Below, piece by piece: positions 1-5,234 of a DNA stretch of 5,234 nt. Each line of letters begins with the position of its first letter. Positions within the stretch are counted from its first letter, which is position 1. The position numbers and the translations under genes were made by a program. Origin of the DNA: an uncultured Chlorobiota bacterium. Its GTDB lineage: Bacteria > Bacteroidota > Kapaibacteriia > OLB7. The stretch spans positions 1 through 5,234 of the forward strand of contig CAMLOB010000341.1 in assembly GCA_946481475.1 (NCBI GenBank), given 5' to 3'. The notes beneath the pieces are model-generated. The model was not told the DNA's origin. It made no database searches and saw only the letters and a list, made by a program, of their open reading frames with translations.

Positions 1-132
1 ATGAGACGCGCAGACATGGCGGTCATCGTGATGGCGATCTTGCTCCTTCCAGAATTCCTTCGTGCGCAGCATCCGACAGAACCGGGAGCGCAGTACGTGG
101 CGACGTTTACGGGCAGGGTTGCACAAACATAG
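1..132 (+). CDS. Small secreted peptide or truncated start of an exported protein
   Basis: A 43-codon frame runs from ATG at base 1 to TAG at 130-132. Residues 1-5 are short and charged (two Arg at positions 2-3), and residues 7-16 are strongly hydrophobic. The stretch ends in L-R-A at 20-22, followed by Gln 23, which makes a plausible signal peptidase I site. Gln at +1 matches the other two secreted proteins in the window. Only 21 residues would remain after cleavage, and I recognise no domain in them. The stop codon lies in the loop of a 9-bp inverted repeat. It may be a real tiny exported peptide, a gene decayed after its signal sequence, or a chance frame. Sequence upstream of base 1 is not visible, so neither the ribosome binding site nor an earlier start can be judged. 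No continuation in another frame downstream looks coding. Confidence 0.4.
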   Translation: MRRADMAVIVMAILLLPEFLRAQHPTEPGAQYVATFTGRVAQT

Positions 133-148
133 GATTATAGTTTGTGCA
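120..148 (+). repeat. 9-bp perfect inverted repeat spanning the stop codon of the small ORF
   Basis: TGCACAAAC at 120-128 is the exact reverse complement of GTTTGTGCA at 140-148, with an 11-base loop. A T-G wobble and a G-C pair can extend the stem outward. The TAG stop at 130-132 sits in the loop. There is no T-run after it, so it is not a classical intrinsic terminator. It could be a regulator-binding palindrome, an RNA hairpin protecting the upstream mRNA end, or a scar of an insertion or excision. Confidence 0.5.
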
Positions 149-152
149 GCAC

Positions 153-177
153 AGTGAAAAGGCCATTTCGGTTCACT
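153..177 (+). repeat. Short imperfect inverted repeat in the leader
   Basis: AGTGAA at 153-158 pairs with TTCACT at 172-177. Two further pairs (CC at 163-164 with GG at 170-171) form if a 4-base bulge is allowed. It lies 5 bases after the previous inverted repeat, so the two could form tandem hairpins in a transcript. Six base pairs alone could be chance. Confidence 0.25.
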
Positions 178-210
178 TTGTTCCCTTCGCTTTACTTCCT
201 GCGTGTCTCT

Positions 211-227
211 CCACCGGATTCCGGCGG
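211..227. repeat. 17-bp near-palindrome in the leader
   Basis: CCACCGGATTCCGGCGG reads as a palindrome around the central T at 219, with 7 of 8 positions matching. The single mismatch is A213 against C225. The compact, odd-length symmetry suits a dimeric regulator site better than an RNA hairpin, since there is no loop. It is GC-rich and short, so chance cannot be excluded. Confidence 0.25.
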
Positions 228-287
228 CAAACATTCTCCCCTCTCTTGGTGGATGCCTCTGCACGGCAGTATCTTTTCGCCGCCACG

Positions 288-316
288 GTTCCGGCGCAAC
301 GCATGACTGCCGGAAC
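288..316 (+). repeat. 8-bp perfect inverted repeat in the leader
   Basis: GTTCCGGC at 288-295 is the exact reverse complement of GCCGGAAC at 309-316, with a 13-base loop, and a G-T wobble can close one more pair inward. In a transcript starting upstream it would form a stable GC-rich hairpin about 50 bases before the start codon at 368. No T-run follows, so it is not an intrinsic terminator. Confidence 0.4.
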
Positions 317-340
317 GTCCCGAATAGGGTAGAAAATTTT

Positions 341-360
341 GCCTTGCGCCAAGGCTGGAG
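341..360 (+). promoter_or_regulatory. Hairpin abutting the Shine-Dalgarno sequence of the beta-propeller gene
   Basis: GCCTTG at 341-346 and CAAGGC at 350-355 form a perfect 6-bp stem with a CGC loop. One base later comes GGAG (357-360), which is 7 bases before the ATG at 368, an ideal Shine-Dalgarno distance. This pairing decides the start call: the next in-frame ATG at 371 is spaced less well, and the ATG at 401 has only a weak GAAG three bases away. The hairpin leaves the GGAG single-stranded but directly beside it, so it could tune ribosome access. Confidence 0.5.
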
Positions 361-367
361 CGTACCT

Positions 368-2089
368 ATGATGGCTGGTGTCACACAAACCCTGAAGACC
401 ATGTCCCGCAACCGGTGGACGTCCCTTCCCCCGACCGGAACGCTGCCCGTTCCGGCCCTCGCCACGCTCCTGCTCGTCGGAGCATTCTTCCTTGTTGCCC
501 TGCCCGCACACTCCCAGAACGAGATCGTCCGGAACCCGGAAGCGGTGCTGCTGCGCAAGATCTGGATGGTGCAGGGGAGTCCCGGGGATCGGGTCGGTGC
601 TATCCTCGGTTCGCTTGGCGATATCAACGGAGACTCTGTCGGAGATTTCATCTGGGGCGTTGGAAGCACGTCGATGTGGCACGTGCAGCACGGTGGTGAG
701 CAGATCGGCGATACACCGGTGCAAAGCCTGTACGTGAAGACTACTACCACATATCCGATTGTAGGAGACTTCTGGGGAACCGGAGAAAAACAGGTCGGCT
801 TTGCGAGCTACTACACCGACAGCAACTTGCGGTTCTATATGTACCTGTTGATCTACGGCATTGCCGGAGATACGATCAGAACCGAGCCGATAACCATAGG
901 CGATCCGGCGCGGGGAGTCTGGCCGGGAATCAGCGGAACACCGGAGCAGTACTTCGCGATTGACATCGACAGAGACGGGGACGATGAGGTTGTGATCGTG
1001 CAGAATGTCGTTCGTCGGAATGATGGTATACGCGATGCACGGGCTGAAGTATGGATTTATGAAGGCGGTCCGACCTTCCAGTTGGATACGCCGACCGTTG
1101 TGCTGAAGGATACCGAGGAGAACTACAACACCTACTATGCCGCTGTCGGCGACCTCGATGGAGATTCTATTCCGGACATCCTGTCCTCTGCCCAGTACAC
1201 CCGCACGGACTCCGGGAAGTACCCTGTCAAGTACAAGTTCTGGTGGGGAAAGAATGCTCTCCAGGATCTTTCGACAAATCCTGATCGGACTCTCACGCTT
1301 GATGGAGCCGAGTCCAATGCCAATGCAAAACTCACCCTCATTGATTGCGATGGCGATAGCGTCAAGGACATCCTGCGATTGCTCTATGCCGAACCGCTCG
1401 GTATTCATCTCTACCGCTCAGCAGCGGGGAAGAATATTCGGGATCGGTCTCTGACGATTGAGGATGCCGATGGATACTTCCCGGGATACTCGATCTTCGG
1501 TAACGGAGGATACATCAACGATTCGTTGCGGCGGTTTGAGTCGATCATTCTTCTCGGATCACGGATGCTGTTTTTCTCCGGAGGGAAGAATGGACCGAAC
1601 TACACCTACGACGGCTATTACTCGGCAGCGGACGACGGGTTGAAGTCGGAGAATGTGTTTTCCGTCGGTGCAGTCATCGAGAACTGTACGGGCAAGGGCT
1701 GGGATTGCTACCTGACGGGGAACGCTCGATGGGGCGATAACGATGAAGGGATCGTGATTCTGCTGGAGGGAGGTTCTTATATCCCGACCGATGATACGAC
1801 ATCCGGTGTTGAAGTCGTTGCCTCCAACGATCACGCCGAAGCCTTCCATACATGGCCGAATCCGGTTCTTGATGAGCTGCACATTGCTTGGCGTGGAGAT
1901 TTGAAGAGGTCGCCATCACTGATGGTGGTCTACGACATCAACGGACGAGAGATCACCAGCGGGGCGGTCGAGGCATGGCGCGGGGAAGCGATCTGGAGGT
2001 GTGGGAGCGTGAGTGCCGGAATGTACCTGCTGGCGATCTACGATAAGGAGGGCGAACTGCTTGCGACCACAAGAGTCGTCAAACAGTAA
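368..2089 (+). CDS. Secreted FG-GAP/VCBS beta-propeller protein with T9SS type A sorting domain
   Basis: This 573-residue protein is predicted to be exported by Sec and then by the type IX secretion system to the cell surface or medium. A long N-terminal signal peptide has its hydrophobic core at about residues 28-46 and a likely cut after A47-H-S49, leaving Gln 50 first. Residues about 70-475 form FG-GAP/VCBS repeats. Calcium-loop motifs are clear at 85-93 (DINGDSVGD), 199-207 (DIDRDGDDE), 262-270 (DLDGDSIPD) and 326-334 (DCDGDSVKD), with degenerate versions near 134 (DFWGTGEKQ) and 457. This fits a calcium-binding, integrin-alpha-like beta-propeller of six or seven blades. Residues 492-573 are a T9SS type A C-terminal domain: it opens with WPNP (496-499), has a YDINGRE strand, and ends with GMYLLAIYD...RVVKQ. 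No catalytic domain is seen, so adhesion or ligand binding is the likeliest role, but the ligand is unknown. The frame is open back to an ATG at 203. I prefer 368 because of its GGAG and because the extra 55 residues would bury the signal peptide. A start at 401 would still give a usable signal peptide. Confidence 0.93.
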   Translation: MMAGVTQTLKTMSRNRWTSLPPTGTLPVPALATLLLVGAFFLVALPAHSQNEIVRNPEAVLLRKIWMVQGSPGDRVGAILGSLGDINGDSVGDFIWGVGSTSMWHVQHGGEQIGDTPVQSLYVKTTTTYPIVGDFWGTGEKQVGFASYYTDSNLRFYMYLLIYGIAGDTIRTEPITIGDPARGVWPGISGTPEQYFAIDIDRDGDDEVVIVQNVVRRNDGIRDARAEVWIYEGGPTFQLDTPTVVLKDTEENYNTYYAAVGDLDGDSIPDILSSAQYTRTDSGKYPVKYKFWWGKNALQDLSTNPDRTLTLDGAESNANAKLTLIDCDGDSVKDILRLLYAEPLGIHLYRSAAGKNIRDRSLTIEDADGYFPGYSIFGNGGYINDSLRRFESIILLGSRMLFFSGGKNGPNYTYDGYYSAADDGLKSENVFSVGAVIENCTGKGWDCYLTGNARWGDNDEGIVILLEGGSYIPTDDTTSGVEVVASNDHAEAFHTWPNPVLDELHIAWRGDLKRSPSLMVVYDINGREITSGAVEAWRGEAIWRCGSVSAGMYLLAIYDKEGELLATTRVVKQ

Positions 2090-2099
2090 AAACGGCTTC

Positions 2100-2145
2100 A
2101 AAAAAAGAAAACCCGACGACAGGCTTGAGACTCCGGATCGTCGGG
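2100..2145 (-). terminator. Intergenic hairpin with the form of a minus-strand intrinsic terminator
   Basis: CCCGACGA at 2112-2119 pairs perfectly with TCGTCGGG at 2138-2145 across an 18-base loop. On the + strand the stem is preceded by an A-tract (seven A, G, four A; 2100-2111) and is not followed by a T-run. Read on the minus strand it is an 8-bp GC-rich stem followed by TTTTCTTTTTTT, the classical rho-independent layout. It begins 22 bases after the TAA of the propeller gene. It may end antisense transcription coming from the large gene, or act as a stem that stabilises or stops the + strand message without a U-tract. No minus-strand gene that would need it is visible. Confidence 0.5.
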
Positions 2146-2203
2146 CATTCGGCTCATTGCGGAATACGGTTATCGAAACGAACTAACAACCTTTTAACCA
2201 ACA

Positions 2204-5200
2204 ATGAGAACCATGACGTACACAACGAATGTACGAAGAAGGCTATTGCCTGTGCTGCAACACTCGGTGATTCTTGCCGGACTGTGTTGCCTTTTCCTTT
2301 CAAATTCTCCTTCCGCCTATGCCCAGACCGGCTGGGGTGTCGGGGCCGATACCGGAACGCTCTCCCCGCCGCCGCTGGTCCGGCTCTGGAACTGGCCGGA
2401 TACCACCTTTCTGATCGGTGCCTGGGGAGGCTGGCAGTTCATGCCGCCGTCGGACCAGGTGGCCGACTTGTGGGACTTCTTCGACGCGATGGGGATCGAC
2501 ATGTATTTCGTGAGCTTCTTCGCCGACACGGTGCGGAGTATCGACAGTGCGGAACAGCGGGCCGCCGATTCGGTTCGCGGGTTGCACCGGTTCGACACGC
2601 TGCTGTGGAGTGCGGACGTTGCCGGGGGCGACCGACTGGTCTTCAGCACGGCGACGGGGGAGAGTCCTGACGTGATCGGTTCGGCACGTGAGCTACAGTT
2701 CTATCCGTTCGATTCGGTGCAGTCGCCCTATTTCCCATTCCGATTTACGAGTACGAAGGATTCCGTATATGGTATATCGCAGACCAATCCGATAGAGGTT
2801 GGTGTTGACAGCAGTGCGTTACGCGAACAATGGTACGACAGCACAAACACGACCCCCGGCACGGTCGTGGCGCAGGAGATGGCCTTCAACCGATGGCCCG
2901 AAGACCTGCGGCAGGTCTACCGATGGAAGGCACAGACCGCATCGAACGACAGCTTGCAGGATGCCGACCGGTGGATCCGGGAGAATCAGGGAGAGACCAA
3001 CGACTTCCTTGTCGTCCGGGGACATCTCTTTGAAGGGGGAGAATCCGACCTTACCGATTCCCTCTTCAAGATCGAAGTCATCTATGAAGTCCCCGCCGGG
3101 TTCTCCTTCCACGCGGGGCTGGGCAATTTTCCGACCGCCGCCGTCGATACCTCCTTCCTCATCAGAAGAATCTATATCACCAAAGCCGATCTCTATCCCG
3201 ATACATCGCAATCACCAACAAACTGGGATCAGTACCGCGATGTCGTCATCCCCTTCTACATGCTCTATCTGGCCAACGGAAAGTTCGGACCGGCAAATCC
3301 GGCGATCGGAGGTGCCTCCCGCCGCTTCGATGTCCGCGTCACGTGGCTCGGCGGCGAACCGGTTGCGCTCCGCTGCGTCATGCTCAGAAATGCGAAGGCG
3401 CAGTTCCTCTACAAAACCGATGCGGCTGCTCTTGCCGCCAAACAGCAGATCGTAAACCTTGTCCGCCGCGTCCTCTACGGTTCTTCCGACTACAACGTCC
3501 CGCAGGACTCGCTCCGCCGGGGCGTCTTCGGCGTCTACGTCGCAGAGGAGCTGAACCCGACGCAGTTCGTCGGGCGGGAGTTCCAGATTCAGACGCTTCG
3601 CGACACGTTCAACGTCCCCCGTCCGGGCGGACTGTCGGGGGAGCGGGATTCGCTCGGCAGTTTCAGTGCGCAGTACGACTGGGGTCCGTACTTCCACTGG
3701 CACCACCTGACCACGCCGAAGTACGTTTCGGTCGAGACCTACCTCTGGGAGGTGCCGCGGATCGAAGGGGACTCGGCCGAGATTCTGCAATGGTATGACA
3801 ACGACTACACCGAGATACCGAGTATCCGGGAAGAAAACGGCGGACGCTTTCACCTTGACGAGATCGATCTGGATGCTCCGGACGGCGTCGAGCGGTATGA
3901 ACGACACTTGCAGCAGGTGGTCATCGGTCGTTACATGCCGAACATCGGCGATCTGGGGACCGTTGCCACAAAAGACAATCAACTCTATGCGGGCTTGCTG
4001 ACCGAACTCGGCAACGCCGCCCGGGTCTCGCGGGCAACCGGACGTCGTCTCTTCCAGATCGTTAACATCGGCGGCGGGGTCGATCTGCGTGTCGTCTATC
4101 TGCCCGACTCGATACGCATCCCGCGAGAGCAGGCCGGACAGAAGAATCTCTACACGATCGACACATTGATCGGCCATATCCCGACCGAGGCGGAGTTCAA
4201 GGAACTGGCAAATCTCGGTCTTGCCTACGGCAGCAAGGGGATGGCCTATTGGGGACTGGCCAGCAGCCGGGTTCTTCTGGCACACCGCCAGCCCCCAACG
4301 CCCATCTTTAACGACACGCTCGTCTGGGGGACATCCGACACCATCGGTCAGAATCCCGGAGACAAGCACGGCAGGCCGGAGGTCGGTCTGGCTCCGATGG
4401 GCACCTCCGCCTGGAATATCATGTCGACGGAGGATACGACCGGGAACGTGATGGACTATCCGTTCCATGCCCGATGGTACAAGCAGTGGGTTCCCCGCCA
4501 TACGATCCCGGACCTCTACGTCGGCTTCAACACGCGGACGCGGGCGATGAAACGGGTCAACGCACGAATGAAGGAACTCGGGAACTTCATGATGAGGCTG
4601 ACATGGCGCGACGCCTACTCGGTCCACTACACCGCCCCGTGGCCGCTGGATACCGCCCGACCGGAGATGATCGACTTCAAGTCCCGCCCCTTCAAGCCGG
4701 AAGAAATCATTCAGGAGGTCACAGCCGAACATCCGATGACGGGCGTAAAGGATTCCGCCTGGGCGACGTTCGTCGAGGTCGGCCTCTTCGATCCGGTGAC
4801 CGACTCGACCGGCGGGGTCTACGATCCGCTGAAAACAAAGCACTACGCCATGGTGGTCAACAGACGGACGTTCCAGCGACCCGAGTGGATCAGCGACACC
4901 ACGGCGCGGGGGAGGAAGATGGATTCGCTGGCCTCCTCGCGGCTGCTCCGCATCCGCTGGAACCTCAAGCATCCGGACACCACGCAATATCCGCTGATCC
5001 GGGTGCGGGAGATTCTGCCGCCCGACGATACGATCCCGCTGCTCGGGGCGCGGCATGTGCTGGACACGGTGATTTCATCCGACTCCGTGTGTCAGCTCCT
5101 GCTTTCGCCGGGTGCTGCGTCCTTGATCGAGGTGAGCTTCCCGACGCCCGATACCAGCCTGCTTGCCGGTGATCTCCGCTGGCCGGGGCAGCGGAAGCTC

Positions 5201-5234
5201 ATCTGGGACGGCCTGAGATACGTCAGCGTGGTCG
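2204..5234 (+). CDS. Very large secreted protein with TIM-barrel glycosidase-like region (3' end outside window)
   Basis: The frame is open for 1010 codons from ATG 2204 to the window edge, so the C-terminus is missing. A signal peptide is clear: RRR at 11-13, a hydrophobic core at about 22-33, and A38-Y-A40 before Gln 41. The Cys pair at 28-29 does not make a good lipobox. The ATG at 2213 (residue 4) is a possible alternative start. There is no Shine-Dalgarno; the start is preceded by an A/T-rich TTTTAACCAACA, as is common in Bacteroidota. Near residues 70-105 a FLIGAWGGW strand followed by a helix with DAMGIDMYFV resembles strand and helix 1 of secreted TIM-barrel glycosidases. Residues 617-623 (FQIVNIG), 672-683 (GLAYGSKGMAYW) and 785-799 (VNARMKELGNFMMRL) resemble the last strands and trailing helix of such barrels. 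Residues 856-886, with VEVGLFD and HYAMVVN, resemble the beta domain that follows them. I could not locate the usual acidic catalytic pair, so activity and substrate are unassigned. A T9SS tail beyond the window is expected but unseen. The coding call is firm; the fold is a moderate inference. Confidence 0.9.
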   Translation, partial: MRTMTYTTNVRRRLLPVLQHSVILAGLCCLFLSNSPSAYAQTGWGVGADTGTLSPPPLVRLWNWPDTTFLIGAWGGWQFMPPSDQVADLWDFFDAMGIDMYFVSFFADTVRSIDSAEQRAADSVRGLHRFDTLLWSADVAGGDRLVFSTATGESPDVIGSARELQFYPFDSVQSPYFPFRFTSTKDSVYGISQTNPIEVGVDSSALREQWYDSTNTTPGTVVAQEMAFNRWPEDLRQVYRWKAQTASNDSLQDADRWIRENQGETNDFLVVRGHLFEGGESDLTDSLFKIEVIYEVPAGFSFHAGLGNFPTAAVDTSFLIRRIYITKADLYPDTSQSPTNWDQYRDVVIPFYMLYLANGKFGPANPAIGGASRRFDVRVTWLGGEPVALRCVMLRNAKAQFLYKTDAAALAAKQQIVNLVRRVLYGSSDYNVPQDSLRRGVFGVYVAEELNPTQFVGREFQIQTLRDTFNVPRPGGLSGERDSLGSFSAQYDWGPYFHWHHLTTPKYVSVETYLWEVPRIEGDSAEILQWYDNDYTEIPSIREENGGRFHLDEIDLDAPDGVERYERHLQQVVIGRYMPNIGDLGTVATKDNQLYAGLLTELGNAARVSRATGRRLFQIVNIGGGVDLRVVYLPDSIRIPREQAGQKNLYTIDTLIGHIPTEAEFKELANLGLAYGSKGMAYWGLASSRVLLAHRQPPTPIFNDTLVWGTSDTIGQNPGDKHGRPEVGLAPMGTSAWNIMSTEDTTGNVMDYPFHARWYKQWVPRHTIPDLYVGFNTRTRAMKRVNARMKELGNFMMRLTWRDAYSVHYTAPWPLDTARPEMIDFKSRPFKPEEIIQEVTAEHPMTGVKDSAWATFVEVGLFDPVTDSTGGVYDPLKTKHYAMVVNRRTFQRPEWISDTTARGRKMDSLASSRLLRIRWNLKHPDTTQYPLIRVREILPPDDTIPLLGARHVLDTVISSDSVCQLLLSPGAASLIEVSFPTPDTSLLAGDLRWPGQRKLIWDGLRYVSVV

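Larger units (their letters stand above)
133..367. other. Non-coding leader between the small ORF and the beta-propeller gene
   Basis: I find no convincing gene in these 235 bases. The short frames here have no domain-like composition and no signal peptide. The stretch holds several inverted repeats, listed separately, and ends in a hairpin next to a Shine-Dalgarno sequence. It probably contains the promoter and 5' untranslated region of the gene at 368, but I could not identify a confident -35/-10 or Bacteroidota-type -33/-7 pair. An A/T-rich patch (AGAAAATTTT, 331-340) about 28 bases before the start codon is the only obviously promoter-like composition. Confidence 0.5.

Noticed and set aside
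203..367. N-terminal extension of the propeller gene to the ATG at 203
   Set aside because: It would put 55 non-hydrophobic residues ahead of a clear signal peptide, and the upstream part contains inverted repeats that look like leader sequence. The ATG at 368 has a well-spaced GGAG.
173..1408. 411-codon open frame on the minus strand over the propeller gene
   Set aside because: It is also codon-aligned with the + strand gene and bounded by a TCA codon at 1418-1420. It lies opposite well-recognised FG-GAP repeats, and its own translation resembles no family.
2146..2203. Promoter for the large gene (TTGCGG at 2157-2162 as a -35)
   Set aside because: No acceptable -10 or Bacteroidota -7 element follows at the right distance, so I could not support a promoter call.
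2204..2323. Lipoprotein signal for the large protein (Cys 28-29 in the hydrophobic core)
   Set aside because: The residue before Cys 28 is Leu rather than Gly, Ala or Ser, the cysteines lie in the middle of the hydrophobic core, and a better signal peptidase I site (A-Y-A before Gln 41) follows.
2125..2670. 181-codon + strand frame overlapping the start of the large gene
   Set aside because: It is out of frame with the 2204 gene, starts inside the intergenic hairpin, and its Arg/Gly-rich translation has no recognisable domain. The signal peptide and family-like motifs are in the other frame.
3212..5056. 614-codon open frame on the minus strand inside the large + strand gene
   Set aside because: It is codon-aligned with the + strand gene, so its stops would need TTA, CTA or TCA codons there, and these are rare in that gene. 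Its bounds match such codons (TCA near 3212 and at 5075). The product has no signal, domain or natural composition, while the + strand frame has a signal peptide and family-like motifs.
4474..5172. 232-codon + strand frame within the large gene
   Set aside because: It is an out-of-frame shadow, rich in Arg, Gly and Pro, with no ribosome site or domain. The overlapping frame from 2204 stays open and carries the VEVGLFD and HYAMVVN motifs here.

Overview
The window looks like chromosomal DNA from a moderately GC-rich member of the Bacteroidota/Chlorobiota (FCB) superphylum. The best evidence is the C-terminal sorting domain of the type IX secretion system (T9SS) on the first large protein. In addition, all three predicted signal peptides end in A or S followed directly by glutamine, which is the Bacteroidetes 'Q-rule' for signal peptidase I substrates. 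I cannot assign a genus or phylum more exactly. Lineages with T9SS and fairly high GC (for example Kapabacteria/Ignavibacteria-like groups) would fit, but that is inference.

Layout, all genes on the + strand. (1) 1-132: a 43-residue reading frame that is mostly signal peptide. It is either a tiny secreted peptide or the broken start of a lost gene. (2) 133-367: a non-coding leader with several inverted repeats, ending in a small hairpin against a Shine-Dalgarno sequence. (3) 368-2089: a secreted 573-residue FG-GAP/VCBS beta-propeller protein with a T9SS sorting tail. (4) 2090-2203: a short intergenic region with a strong hairpin whose U-tract lies on the minus strand. (5) 2204-5234: a very large secreted protein, open at the right edge (1010 codons seen). 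Its middle and C-terminal parts resemble the end of a TIM-barrel glycoside-hydrolase-like domain followed by a beta domain.

Both large products are predicted to leave the cytoplasm through Sec. The first should then be exported and anchored at the cell surface or released by T9SS. The second may share that route, but its C-terminus is outside the window. The hairpin between them and their different initiation signals argue against assuming one simple operon. No RNA gene, mobile element or CRISPR array was seen. The long minus-strand reading frames are shadows caused by avoidance of TTA, CTA and TCA codons in the + strand genes.
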